A stretch of DNA of 64,000 nt from Neisseria musculi (GTDB taxonomy: Bacteria; Pseudomonadota; Gammaproteobacteria; Burkholderiales; Neisseriaceae): the NCBI RefSeq assembly GCF_014297595.2, contig NZ_CP060414.2, positions 2,170,001 to 2,234,000 on the forward strand. The letters are read 5' to 3'. Below, one piece after another: positions 28,263 to 37,454 of the stretch. Position numbers and translations under genes: made by a program. A model generated the notes under the pieces. That model was not told where the DNA came from and did no database searches. It was given only the letters and a program-made list of their open reading frames with translations. The first letter of the stretch is position 1; each line of letters opens with the position of its first letter.

Positions 28263-28557
28263 TGTTGTTTGGTGCCCCCCAAATGATGTTTTCAAACGGA
28301 CCGGCGGCCTTTGCAAAACATCTTCAGGCCGTCTGAAAAGCTTAAATACCGTTTGCCCGCGTAAGCAGAATCCGGATAATAAAAAATATCGAAATATCGA
28401 TTAAACCCACCCCCGCGCCAAACGCCCGGCTGCGCCGAAACGGCGGCAGGTAAAATCCTTACAGCGTTTTTGCATGCTGCAAAAATTCCGGCCTTTATTA
28501 TAAGGCCGAGACCTTTGCAAAAATACCCTTCATGCCGTCTGAAATGCTCAAGCCCTC

Positions 28558-28577
28558 ATTCCCGCGCCGGCGGGAAT
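28558..28577. repeat. dRS3 repeat
   Basis: ATTCCC-GCGCCGGC-GGGAAT fits the neisserial dRS3 pattern ATTCCC-N8-GGGAAT exactly. In meningococci dRS3 copies border intergenic mosaic elements and serve as integration targets of filamentous phage. Confidence 0.85.
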
Positions 28578-28782
28578 CCGGCCTCAAAACCGTTAAGTAT
28601 TTTATTTCAATAACTTGCAAAAAACAGCCGGGTGCCGCAGGCGGAAATGGCGATAGTGGAAGATTTCAGACGGCCTGAATGGATTTTCAAAGACCCCGTG
28701 CCGTCTGAAAAATAATGAAGCGGCAAACCGGCAACTGTTGCAGATTCACCCTGCTTTTGCGGCGGCGGCCTGCCGCCCTGTG

Positions 28783-28810
28783 TTGAAAATGCGCCAATCC
28801 GCTATATAAT
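28783..28810 (+). promoter_or_regulatory. Sigma70-type promoter of ibaG
   Basis: TTGAAA (28783-28788), 16-base spacer, TATAAT (28805-28810), 52 bp before the start codon. The -10 lies at a sequence reading TATAGCGGATTGG on the minus strand, matching a Correia-like terminus, so the promoter may have been made by an inserted element. Confidence 0.7.
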
Positions 28811-28861
28811 GCCCGCATTTTACAGGCACCCCGTGCCGCCAAAAATTTCAAAGGAACCGCC

Positions 28862-29113
28862 ATGCTCAGCCCCGAACAAGTAAAAACCATGATTGAAACC
28901 GTGGTGCCGTGCGAATATGTGGAGGTGGAAGGCGACGGCCACCATTTTTTCGCCCGCATCGTTTCCTCTGCATTTGAAGGCAAACCCCGCCTCGCCCGCC
29001 ACCGCCTGATTAAAGACGGCCTGGCGGAACAGCTCGCCAGCAACGAGCTGCACGCGCTCTCGATTGCCGCAGCCGCCACCCCCGCCGAATGGGCGCAAAA
29101 GCAGCCCGGTTGA
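28862..29113 (+). CDS. ibaG: BolA/IbaG-family iron-sulfur trafficking protein
   Basis: 83 residues. Fits the class II KH-like BolA fold: MLSPEQVKTMIETVVPCEYVEVEGDGHHFFARIVSSAFEG followed by RHRLIKDGLAEQLAS and LHALSIAAAATPAEW. The loop segment VEGDGHHFFA holds the conserved histidine used with monothiol glutaredoxins in cluster handling. Ribosome site AAAGGAA upstream. Monocistronic. Confidence 0.9.
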   Translation: MLSPEQVKTMIETVVPCEYVEVEGDGHHFFARIVSSAFEGKPRLARHRLIKDGLAEQLASNELHALSIAAAATPAEWAQKQPG

Positions 29114-29427
29114 GGCTTGGCATATCGGGCATTGTTTGCACTTTTCATTTTTGCCCGCCCCCCACTTCCCGAATCCCTGTTTGGAGATTTTTTAGGGCAG
29201 CCGCAAATGTCGAAAGCGCGGTAACGCCGCATCATTTCGGGCATACGCCAAACCGCCGGCGCCGGCAAAACAAAAACCTTGCGGTAGCGCAGGTGAAAGC
29301 AGACCGGCCTTTTCCGGCAGGCAAAATGTCCGAAAGCCGTCTGAAAGGGTGCAATGCCGCCACCGTGCCGTCAGATAAATTTCCGTGGTGTTTTTTGATT
29401 ATTGCAAAAGTTGGGGTTGGATTGTCG

Positions 29428-29460
29428 AAAGGCCGTCTGAAATATTTTTTCAGACGGCCT
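29428..29460. terminator. DUS inverted-repeat terminator for sodA
   Basis: AAGGCCGTCTGAAA and TTTCAGACGGCCT, separated by a few bases, lie 20 bp past the sodA stop on the minus strand. The 29114-29427 interval before it contains no gene, but a block at about 29180-29265 similar to one at 24935-25015. Confidence 0.85.
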
Positions 29461-29479
29461 TCTGCATGGGTGCGGCAGG

Positions 29480-30097
29480 TTATTGGGATTCGAAACGTTT
29501 GGCGGCTTCGTCCCAGTTTACCACGTTCCAAAATTCTTTGATGTAGTCGGGGCGGCGGTTTTGGAATTTCAAATAGTAGGCGTGTTCCCACACGTCCAAA
29601 CCGATAATCGGATAACCTTTGCAGCCGGCAACGGCTTCGCCCATCAGCGGGGAGTCTTGGTTGGGGGTGGACACCACTTTCAGGCGGCCTCCGTCTGACA
29701 CCAGCCATGCCCAGCCCGAGCCGAAACGGCTTGCGGCGGCCTTTTCAAATTCGGCCTTGAATGCATCAACCGAGCCGAAATCGCGCTCGATGGCTGTTTT
29801 CAGCGCGCCTTTCAGTTCGGTGCCTTTTTTCAGGTTTTTCCAGAAAAAGGTGTGGTTTACGTGGCCGCCGGCATTGTTGCGCAACACGGTTTGTTTGTCG
29901 GCGGGCAGCTCGCTCAGGCGTGAAACCAGCTCTTCGGGGCTGAGTGCGGCAAATTCGGGCAGCGATTCCAGCGCGGCATTGGCGTTGTTCACATAAGCCT
30001 GATGGTGTTTGCTGTGGTGGATATTCATGGTTGCTTCGTCAAAATGCGGCTCGAGCGCATCGTAGGCATAGCCGAGTTCGGGCAGGGTGTAGGCCAT
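29480..30097 (-). CDS. sodA: Superoxide dismutase, Mn type
   Basis: 205 residues from the ATG at 30097, with AAGGAGAA upstream. Metal ligands appear as His27 ([12 protein letters not shown]), His in [10 protein letters not shown], and Asp and His in [20 protein letters not shown]. The GGHxNH form and overall sequence follow the manganese enzyme SodA rather than the NNAAQxWNH form of iron SodB. Pathogenic Neisseria mainly carry an iron-type SodB. Metal use should still be measured, because the folds are nearly the same. Confidence 0.92.
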   Translation of the reverse strand: MAYTLPELGYAYDALEPHFDEATMNIHHSKHHQAYVNNANAALESLPEFAALSPEELVSRLSELPADKQTVLRNNAGGHVNHTFFWKNLKKGTELKGALKTAIERDFGSVDAFKAEFEKAAASRFGSGWAWLVSDGGRLKVVSTPNQDSPLMGEAVAGCKGYPIIGLDVWEHAYYLKFQNRRPDYIKEFWNVVNWDEAAKRFESQ

Positions 30098-30492
30098 GGT
30101 GTTCTCCTTAACATGGGATTCAAAACGGTAAGCTCGAAAACGTGCGGGCACGCTCCGGCAGATTGCTGATACTAGCCAATTATCGGGCGGTGCTGCAAGC
30201 GGGAAAGCCCTTATGGTTTGCGGGGTTTTTGATTCTGATTCGGTGATGGTTCAGACGGCCTGCCAGATCCGGGCAAGTTTTTAATAAATTTGTTATTTTT
30301 GTTTAAATTCAAAACACTATGGTTTAAATATGATGGCGGCACGTTGATTTTTGTTTACAAACTGTTCATTTTATTATAAAAAACATTCTTACCTTTCCGG
30401 CTTCCGCATGAAAATAACGATATCCTGCACCAGGAAGCCCTCAGCGAAAACCGACATTGCACTCACGACATAACCAAATTAAGGAGCCAACA

Positions 30493-32343
30493 TTGTCTGT
30501 TCACAAGCAAAATCCCAACCCGTCCGACCCCAAGCGCATCGAGTTCCGCTATAAGCCCGCACGCCGCCAGATGTCTTACCGGCATTTGGGCATGTTTGAT
30601 GCCGATAAAAATTTCCGCCCGCACGGCGCAACAGCCACACCCGACACCCGCATCGACACATTCACGTTTTTCGGTGTGTTGGTGATTCTGTTTGCCATTA
30701 CCGTGCCGCTGGTGGTGTTTCCGCAGCAGGGTGCCGACTGGGTGGCGGTTACCAAATCTTTCGTTACCGGCAAGCTCGGTGTGGGCTATTTGGCCTTCGG
30801 CGTGCTGGCGTTTATTTTTGTAGTTTATATTTCGTTTTCCGACATCGGCAACATCAAACTGGGCAAGCCCGAAGACGAGGTGGAGTTTAAAACCGGCTCT
30901 TGGGCGGCGATGATGTTTTGCGGCGGCATCGGCTCGGGCGTGATGTATTGGGGCATCGTGGAATGGGTGTATTACTGGCAAGGGCCGCCGTTCGGGCTGG
31001 AGCCGGGCTCGCCCGATGCCGTGCGCTGGGCCAGCACCTACGGCCTGTTTCACTGGGGACCTGTGGCTTGGGCAATTTATCTGGTGCCTTCGGTGGCCAT
31101 CGCCTATTTCGCCCATGTGCGCAATTCGCCTGTGTTGAAAGTGAGCCAAAGCCTGATGCCGCTCTTGGGCGAACGCTTTACCAAAAGCAACTGGGGCAAG
31201 CTGATAGACGTGTTTTTCGTGTTCGGCATGATAGGCGGCGGCGCCACTTCGCTGGGGCTGGCCTCGCCGATGATAGGCGAAGGGCTCTATGAGCTGTTCG
31301 GCATCGCCAACAGCCTCGGCACCCAGCTGGTGGTGCTGCTGGTTACCACTTCCATCTTTGCCTATAGCGCCTACCAGGGCTTGCGCGGCGGCATTCAAAA
31401 GCTCTCCAACATCAATTTTTATCTCGCCATTGCCTTTTTGGTGTTTGTGCTGTGTGTGGGGCCTACGGTATTTATTTTAAATGTGGGGCTGGAGAGCCTC
31501 GGCCGTTCACTCACCCAAATGGCAGCCATGATGACTTGGACAGAATCGTTTGCCGGGTTTGAGCAGCAGGGTTTCAAAAATACCGGCTTTCCCAAAGACT
31601 GGACGATTTTCTACTGGGCGTGGTGGCTGGTGTTTGCCCCCACCATCGGCCTGTTTATCGCCAAAATCTCCAAAGGCCGCACCATCCGCCAGATGACCGT
31701 AGGCTCGATGTTTTACGGCTCGCTCGGCTGCGCGGTGTTTTTCATTATTTTGGGCAACTACGGCATGTATCTGCAATTAACCGGCGCGCTTGATGTGGTG
31801 TCGGTGTTGAACGACAAAGGCGCCACCGCCGCCATCTTTGCCGTGTTGAACACCCTGCCTGCGGCCAAATTTGTAATCGGCGTGTTTATCGTGCTGGCCG
31901 TGCTTTTTACTGCCACCACTTTCGACAGCATTTCCTACATTCTCGCCTCAGTGGTGCAAAACGAAGTGGACGGCGAACCGCACCGCTGGAATCGTCTGTT
32001 TTGGGCATTTACCCTGTGCATACTGCCTGCCGCACTGATGTTTATCGGCGGCCTTGCCACCCTTCAGACGGCCTCTATCTTTGCCGGCGCACCCTTGCTG
32101 GTGATCATGAGTATGCAGATGCTGGCCGTGATTAAAGCCGCAAAATACGATCTGCACTACCAACCCGATTATTCGCTGAGAACCATCCACATCGAAGAAA
32201 TTCCCGCCAACGCCCCGTGGGAACGCGGCGAAACCACCCAGGCTCCCGAAGGCTCGGTGTTGGCGCAGCAGGCGGTGTATGAAGAACTGCGCCAAAGCAG
32301 CGGCGAAGAAGAAGCCTCTAAAGACAAAAACAGCCGAATCTGA
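30493..32343 (+). CDS. BCCT-family betaine/choline/carnitine transporter
   Basis: About 616 residues. No ATG fits; a TTG at 30493 has AAGGAG exactly 6 bases upstream and is my choice. A TTG at 30457 would add 12 residues. Twelve hydrophobic helices from about residue 55. BCCT landmarks are the glycine-rich segment CGGIGSGVMYWGIVEW, the tryptophan-rich helix WAWWLVFAPTIGLFIAKISKGRTIRQM, and TFDSISYILASV. A charged N-terminal tail and an acidic C-terminal tail of about 60 residues face the cytoplasm, where such tails often sense osmotic state. Likely imports a compatible solute; substrate not predictable. Confidence 0.92.
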   Translation: MSVHKQNPNPSDPKRIEFRYKPARRQMSYRHLGMFDADKNFRPHGATATPDTRIDTFTFFGVLVILFAITVPLVVFPQQGADWVAVTKSFVTGKLGVGYLAFGVLAFIFVVYISFSDIGNIKLGKPEDEVEFKTGSWAAMMFCGGIGSGVMYWGIVEWVYYWQGPPFGLEPGSPDAVRWASTYGLFHWGPVAWAIYLVPSVAIAYFAHVRNSPVLKVSQSLMPLLGERFTKSNWGKLIDVFFVFGMIGGGATSLGLASPMIGEGLYELFGIANSLGTQLVVLLVTTSIFAYSAYQGLRGGIQKLSNINFYLAIAFLVFVLCVGPTVFILNVGLESLGRSLTQMAAMMTWTESFAGFEQQGFKNTGFPKDWTIFYWAWWLVFAPTIGLFIAKISKGRTIRQMTVGSMFYGSLGCAVFFIILGNYGMYLQLTGALDVVSVLNDKGATAAIFAVLNTLPAAKFVIGVFIVLAVLFTATTFDSISYILASVVQNEVDGEPHRWNRLFWAFTLCILPAALMFIGGLATLQTASIFAGAPLLVIMSMQMLAVIKAAKYDLHYQPDYSLRTIHIEEIPANAPWERGETTQAPEGSVLAQQAVYEELRQSSGEEEASKDKNSRI

Positions 32344-32515
32344 AAAGAGGCCGTCTGAAAAAACCTCCCCAAGCAGCAGAAACAGCATATTGCCGCTTGG
32401 GGATGATTGCGGATTAAATCAAACAAAAGCAAGGCGGCCGCCCTGCCCCATAGTTGCTGCAAACGGCTATGGTTCGGCAAAGCAGGCCGATGCCCCATAT
32501 TTTAAAGCCGTTTTT

Positions 32516-33081
32516 TCATATTTCGTTTCCGACTCCGTCTATCAGCCATTTTCCCTTTGATTTGATTAATCTCAGTTTCACTTCGATATTGACGGGTTTG
32601 CCGTCTGCGTGCACGGCAAATTCAGGTTTTACATTATCCCGCAACACCATGATTCCGGTTTTCCCATTCCGGTTTTTTACTTTGAAATCAAAATGTTCGG
32701 GAGAAACATCCAATAATGCCGCGCCCAGTAACGCATCATATTCAATGCCTCTGTATTGATTCAAAAGCTTTCTTTCCGATTTGGAAAGTTTTTTGTTTTC
32801 AAGAGCTTGTTCTGCCAATTCCAACGCCCTGCTTCTTTCCTGATAAGTTTTGCGGAAATTTTCCGTAACAGGTAAAGACAGCCGGTGCTTTTCATGGATA
32901 CGGCCTTTTATAATCATTGATAAATTTTTCGGCTATTGTTGCCGCTTCGTTTTTCTGCCTGATGCTGATGCTTTTACCATCATTTTTTTCCCATCGGTTT
33001 TTGCGCCGGAATTTCCGCACCCGCCACCGTTATCCATCCGAATATCAGGCATAAGCCCATGCCGGTTTTCAGCTTGTTCAT
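32516..33081 (-). pseudogene. Broken exported DUF3828-like protein gene (two frameshifts)
   Basis: Reading from an ATG at 33081 (with AGGAG upstream) gives a signal peptide, MNKLKTGMGLCLIFGWITVA-GA, then stops just after an A7 run. A second frame continues with KSISIRQKNEAATIAEKF-INDYKR. A third frame (133 residues from 32917) carries the rest: HEKHRLSLPVTENFRKTYQ ... SKGKWLIDGVGNEI. The three pieces join into one plausible periplasmic protein of NTF2/DUF3828 type. The breaks lie at A7 (near 32980) and at an AAAAGG run (near 32905). Either a decayed gene or two assembly errors. Confidence 0.65.
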
Positions 33082-33353
33082 TTGCTGCTCCTGTGTTTTA
33101 TGATCGGCATTCATGCCGTTCAACATTAAAAAATTATTTCAAAGCAAACGCCTGACCTCCCAACGCCAACCGGCCATATTGCCCGGCCGCCTTTCAGACG
33201 GCCGGCAAACCGTTTTTTTCAATCCCAAACCCGGCAACGCCGCAGCGGTTCACGCTGTCTGAAAGATCCTGCAATCACTGCATAAATCTGAAATCACGGG
33301 AGCTTTCTAATCCATCATTGCACCCATTGCACCCGAGCGGCTTTCAGACGGCC

Positions 33354-34109
33354 TCACGGCACATCGGCACGGCTGTTTTCCAGCCGCACCGCCGCCGCTT
33401 GGTTTTGGCCGTCTGAAAGCGTGAAAGCGGCATTTTTCCAACTGCCGCCCTCCGGCGGGCGGTAGCGGACGCGGTAGCTGCCCGGGGGCAGTTTGAATGC
33501 GGTAAAGTCTGCTCGCGGGGGGATATAGATAGTGCGGACGGCACTGTTGCCGCGTTCGTGATAAACCTGCACCAACACCGCAGAGCGGTTGGCGCGGTTG
33601 TCGATTTTCACCATGCCGTTGCCCGTTTCGGCCAACACGGGGTAGCCGGCCATATATTGCGCAAATTCGGGATAACCGGCCGGAGCGGTGTCGGCGCGTA
33701 CAACGGGCATATCGGCGGCGGCTTCGCGCTGCCGGCCGGCCAGCAGGAACAGTCCGCCGATTAAGGCGGCAAAAACCAGCAGCCCCAGCCACAAACGCCG
33801 CGCACGAAGGGCTTGGGCAAACAGGCCGGGGTTAGGGGGGCGGTTTGGCGGCATCGGTGAAGAAACCGGCTGCCCGCGCTCTGTGTGTGCGGCAATCCAC
33901 TCATCGTGGGCGCGCCGCTGCCCGGGGTCGGACAGCACGGCATACGAGCGGTTCACCAAACTCATGATGCGGCCGGCATCGGGATTGTCGCGGTTTTGGT
34001 CGGGGTGGTATTTTTTGCACAGCGAACGGTAGGCGGCACGAATCACCTCAATCGGCGCATCTTGCGCCACCTTGAGGTTGTCGTAATGGGTGCGTATGCG
34101 CTTCGACAT
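33354..34109 (-). CDS. Membrane-anchored J-domain protein
   Basis: 251 residues from the ATG at 34109. The J-domain occupies residues about 6-70 with the HPD motif in KKYHPDQNRDNPDAG. A proline-rich linker follows, one membrane helix at about 117-137 (WLGLLVFAALIGGLFLLAG), then a beta-rich periplasmic domain (VKIDNRANRSAVLVQVY, FTAFKLPPGSYRVRYRP). It may act as DnaK co-chaperone at the membrane; the outer domain is of unknown function. Confidence 0.82.
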   Translation of the reverse strand: MSKRIRTHYDNLKVAQDAPIEVIRAAYRSLCKKYHPDQNRDNPDAGRIMSLVNRSYAVLSDPGQRRAHDEWIAAHTERGQPVSSPMPPNRPPNPGLFAQALRARRLWLGLLVFAALIGGLFLLAGRQREAAADMPVVRADTAPAGYPEFAQYMAGYPVLAETGNGMVKIDNRANRSAVLVQVYHERGNSAVRTIYIPPRADFTAFKLPPGSYRVRYRPPEGGSWKNAAFTLSDGQNQAAAVRLENSRADVP

Positions 34110-34212
34110 CCTGCCCGCCGTATGGAGATGGAAAGCCGTGATTATATTCAATTTTCGGCCAAAACAGGTGGTATATCGGATAAAAGGCCGATGCCTTTGT
34201 CAAAATGCCTTC

Positions 34213-34325
34213 AGGCCGTCTGAAAACGGTTTCAGACGGCCTTGTTGCAACATAGATGCTTCTCAAATGCCCGGGAAGCAAATTTAATACACGCCCCGCG
34301 CCCTTCGCTGTGCAGAGGGAATCGG
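34213..34325 (-). repeat. Copy of the aldehyde dehydrogenase 3' end and its DUS terminator
   Basis: The 30-bp DUS hairpin at 34213-34242 is identical to the one at 34489-34518. After it, 34243-34325 follows the true gene end (34519 onward): TTGTTGC..., then TTAATACA-GCCC at 34284 against 34555, GCGC-CTTCGC, and so on with about 75% identity by eye. On the minus strand the order is gene end, hairpin, ~160 bp, decayed gene end, identical hairpin. Confidence 0.75.
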
Positions 34326-34554
34326 GATGAAAAAATATTAAAATCTCAGTTAAACAATTGCTGATAAACCAAACGTTTGATTTTTCGTCTGTACGCGGGG
34401 CAGCTCAGCAGGCTTGCGAAAACAATGGCGGCAGATAAGCGTTTTGCCAAGTTTGTCTTGCCGTGCTTTTTGGATTTTCCAACGATTCAGGCCGTCTGAA
34501 AACGGTTTCAGACGGCCTTGTTGCGGGCTGATACTTCACATGCGGAAAACGGCC

Positions 34555-36036
34555 TTAATACATGCCCTCGCGCTCTTCGCGGGTGCTGATGTAGATGTTT
34601 TTCACCTGGGTATAGGCGGCCAGCATCATTTTGTGGGTTTCTCGGCCGATGCCGGAGGTTTTATAGCCACCGAACGGTGCGCCTGCGGGCAGGCGGTTGT
34701 AGCAGTTTACCCAAACGCGGCCGGTTTCCAGCGCGCGCGATACGCGCAGGCAGCGGTTGATGTCTTTGCTCCATACCGCGCCACCCAAGCCGTATTCGGA
34801 TTCGTTGGCCATTTTCACCACTTCCTCTTCGGTTTTAAACTTAATCACAGTGGCCACCGGGCCGAAGATTTCTTCTTGCGACACGCGCGCATCGTTGCTG
34901 TCAGCGGCAATCAGCGTGGGTTCGACAAACTCGCCTTTGGCCAGGCTGCCTTCCACTTTTTTGCCGCCGGTGATGATGCGGCAGCCTTCCTGTTGGCCGA
35001 TTTTCACATAGTTCAGAATGGTTTCCACCTGGTTGGCGTTTACTTGCGCGCCCATTTGGGTGTCGTCTTCCCACGGCAGGCCGACTTTCACTTTTTTAAA
35101 TTCTTCGGCAAGGGCGGCAACGAATTTATCGTAAATGCCTTCCTGCACGAAAATGCGCGAGCCGGCGCAGCACACTTGGCCCTGGTTGAACAAAATGCCT
35201 TTTTGCGCGCCTTCGAGGGCTTTGTCGAAAGGCATGTCGTCAAAGAAGATATTGGCCGATTTGCCGCCCAATTCGAGCGTGGCGGGAATCAGCATTTCGG
35301 CAGCGGCGATACCGATGCGGCGGCCTACGGCGGTGGAGCCGGTGAACGCCAGCTTGTTGAAGCCCTTGTGGTGCAGCATATATTCGCCGGATTTCGAGCC
35401 TTTGCCGGTGATGATGTTGAGCACGCCTTTGGGCAGCAGGTGGTTCACTTTTTGGGCAAACGAGAGCAGGCTCAGCGAAGTGCTCGAAGAGGGGTGGATA
35501 ACGATGGTGCAGCCGGCGGCCAGCGCGGGGGCGATTTTCCAGGCGGCCATCAGGAAGGGGAAGTTCCACGGGATAATCTGGCCGACCACGCCGATAGGCT
35601 CGCGCAACACGATAGAAAAATCTTCTTCATCAAGCTGGTTGCAGGTGCCCTCTTCGCCTCGTATCACGCCGGCGAAATAACGGAAGTGGTCGGCAGCCAG
35701 CGGAATATCGGCGGCACGCGTTTCTCGTATGGGTTTGCCGTTGTCCAGCGTTTCCTGCAGGGCAAACAGCTCGGCGTTTTCATCGATAACATCGGCGATT
35801 TTGTTGAGAATGGCGGCGCGCTCGGCAGCGGTGGTTTTGCGCCAGGTTTTGAATGCCTGCTGTGCGGCGGCCACAGCGGCATCCACATCTTCATCGGCAG
35901 CATCGATAAACTTGGCCAACGCCCCGCCGTTGGCGGGGTTGTATGAAACCATGGTTTCGCCTTTGCTGCCTTTGGTCCATTCACCGTTGATCAGCAGACC
36001 GTATTCTTGATCAAACACATTCAGATTTTTTGCCAT
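34555..36036 (-). CDS. NAD-dependent aldehyde dehydrogenase
   Basis: 493 residues, normal for the family. Landmarks are WNFPFLMAAWKIAPALAAG, the NAD motif FTGSTAVGRRI, ELGGKSANI with the catalytic Glu, and GQVCCAGSRIFVQ with the catalytic Cys. The C-terminus holds the conserved PFGGYKTSGIGRE. Close in style to acetaldehyde/AldB-type enzymes, but substrate is not certain. AGGAGAAA precedes the ATG. Confidence 0.92.
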   Translation of the reverse strand: MAKNLNVFDQEYGLLINGEWTKGSKGETMVSYNPANGGALAKFIDAADEDVDAAVAAAQQAFKTWRKTTAAERAAILNKIADVIDENAELFALQETLDNGKPIRETRAADIPLAADHFRYFAGVIRGEEGTCNQLDEEDFSIVLREPIGVVGQIIPWNFPFLMAAWKIAPALAAGCTIVIHPSSSTSLSLLSFAQKVNHLLPKGVLNIITGKGSKSGEYMLHHKGFNKLAFTGSTAVGRRIGIAAAEMLIPATLELGGKSANIFFDDMPFDKALEGAQKGILFNQGQVCCAGSRIFVQEGIYDKFVAALAEEFKKVKVGLPWEDDTQMGAQVNANQVETILNYVKIGQQEGCRIITGGKKVEGSLAKGEFVEPTLIAADSNDARVSQEEIFGPVATVIKFKTEEEVVKMANESEYGLGGAVWSKDINRCLRVSRALETGRVWVNCYNRLPAGAPFGGYKTSGIGRETHKMMLAAYTQVKNIYISTREEREGMY

Positions 36037-36215
36037 GATATTTCTCCTGGTTTTTTGGGGATAAGCCTAGGTCTTGGGGTGCAGAATAATATTTTTTGCG
36101 GTCGGATTCAAGCGTTGCCGCCCATAATGTTTTGAAGTGCTTGCACCAAGATGGTTATGGATCGTTGTGTTTTATTGTGTGTTTGGCTGACAAGGTGAAA
36201 AGCAAGGCCGGGTAA

Positions 36216-36245
36216 AAGGCCGTCTGGAAGCCTTTCAGACGGCCT
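36216..36245. terminator. DUS inverted-repeat terminator for fbpA
   Basis: AAGGCCGTCTGGAA and TTTCAGACGGCCT form a short hairpin 34 bp past the substrate-binding protein stop; one arm has a G instead of A in the DUS. Confidence 0.8.
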
Positions 36246-36278
36246 GTCATCAAAACATGCCCGGTTTGAAAGCAAACC

Positions 36279-37271
36279 TTATTTATATCCGGCCTGCTTC
36301 ATCAGCATCACGGCTTTTTTCTGGTTGCTGCCGGCCACGGATACATTAATGATGTCTTGTTTGAATCTGCCCCATTTGGCTACTTTCGGGTCGGGGCTGA
36401 TTTTCGGATTGGCGGGATATTCGTGGTTGAGGTCGGCAAACAGGTTTTGCGCCTCGCTGCCGCTGAGCCATTCGATAAATTTCTGCGCTTGGGCAGCTTT
36501 TTTGCTGTGTTTGGCCACGCCTGCACCGGATACGTTTACATGGGTGCCTTTACTCTGTTGGTCGGCAAAAAATACGCCGATGGGCAGATTGGGCTTTTTA
36601 TCCGACAAACGGCCGAAATAATAAGTGTTGGCAATGCCCACATCACAGCGGCCTTCGCCGATGGCCTCCAGCAGGGAGGTGTCGTCCGGGAAGGGTTGGG
36701 CAGCGAGGTTGGCCACCCAGCCTTTAACGGTTTGCATGGTTTTGCCCTGGCCTTGGTTGGCAATCATGGTGCCGACCAAAGATTGGTTATACACATTGTT
36801 GGAGGTGCGCAGGCACAGGCGGCCTTTCCATTTGGGGTCGGCCAGCGCGGCATAGGTGGAAAGCTCGGCCGGCTTCACTTTGGCGGTGTTGTAGAAAATG
36901 GTGCGGGCGCGCACGGAAAGGCCGTACCAATGGTTTTTGGGATCGCGCAGGTTGGCAGGAATATTGCCTTTGAGCACGGCAGAATCAATTGGCCGCAGCA
37001 ACCCCATCTGGGTGGCCTGCCACAGGTTGCCGCCATCAACGGTGATAAACACATCGGCAGGGCTGTTGCTGCCTTCGGCTTTGAGCTTTTCCATCAAGGG
37101 GCCGGCTTTATCGTTTACCAGCTTGATGTTTACGCCGGTTTTTTTCTGATAGGCTTCGGCCACGGGGCGCAGCAGGTTGTCGGCGCGCGAAGAATACACC
37201 ACCAGCTCCTCGGCAAACGCAGGCGCGGCTGCCAGCAGGGCAACAGAAACGGCAAGGGCTTTTTTCATCAT
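36279..37271 (-). CDS. fbpA: Fe(3+) ABC transporter, periplasmic iron-binding protein
   Basis: 330 residues with signal peptide [20 protein letters not shown]. The mature protein starts [17 protein letters not shown]. The family tyrosine pair is present in [15 protein letters not shown], and [14 protein letters not shown] is the central conserved strand. The N-terminal iron-ligand His of pathogenic Neisseria FbpA (mature position 9) is replaced in YSSRADN, so this is closer to FutA/Campylobacter-type ferric-binding proteins. It is divergent from the permease-ATPase pair rather than first in one operon. Confidence 0.85.
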   Translation of the reverse strand: MMKKALAVSVALLAAAPAFAEELVVYSSRADNLLRPVAEAYQKKTGVNIKLVNDKAGPLMEKLKAEGSNSPADVFITVDGGNLWQATQMGLLRPIDSAVLKGNIPANLRDPKNHWYGLSVRARTIFYNTAKVKPAELSTYAALADPKWKGRLCLRTSNNVYNQSLVGTMIANQGQGKTMQTVKGWVANLAAQPFPDDTSLLEAIGEGRCDVGIANTYYFGRLSDKKPNLPIGVFFADQQSKGTHVNVSGAGVAKHSKKAAQAQKFIEWLSGSEAQNLFADLNHEYPANPKISPDPKVAKWGRFKQDIINVSVAGSNQKKAVMLMKQAGYK

Positions 37272-37349
37272 GATTTTCTCTTTCTATATAGTTACTTAAA
37301 ATATTTTTATACTGCAGGGGCTATTCTAAATGACATTCCGCATCATAAC

Positions 37350-37368
37350 AATATAAATTATCATTTAT
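37350..37368. promoter_or_regulatory. Fur-box-like site between fbpA and fbpBC
   Basis: The minus strand reads ATAAATGATAATTTATATT, which contains ATGATAAT, the core of GATAATGATAATCATTATC (12 of 19 matches). It lies in the 183-bp AT-rich gap between divergent iron-transport genes, where one Fur site could control both. Fur repression of fbp genes is established in Neisseria; this site is inferred. Confidence 0.5.
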
Positions 37369-37454
37369 TGCTGTATTTGCTTGTTTGGTTTGCATTCTGA
37401 AGCAGCGGCAACGATAATACGCGCTGTTTTTTAGCTGAGGCCGTCTGAAAAGTT

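Larger units (their letters stand above)
28263..28861. other. Intergenic region with NIME-like repeats and the ibaG promoter
   Basis: About 600 bp without a gene. It carries GCCGAGACCTTTGCAAAA (28504-28521), a dRS3 site (28558-28577), several DUS copies and a Correia-like half element (about 28735-28805) bordering the ibaG promoter. This is the mosaic of short repeats known from Neisseria intergenic regions. Confidence 0.6.

Noticed and set aside
34414..35946. 510-residue plus-strand open frame opposite the aldehyde dehydrogenase
   Set aside because: Antisense of a well-supported gene, with the same biased composition; no independent coding evidence.
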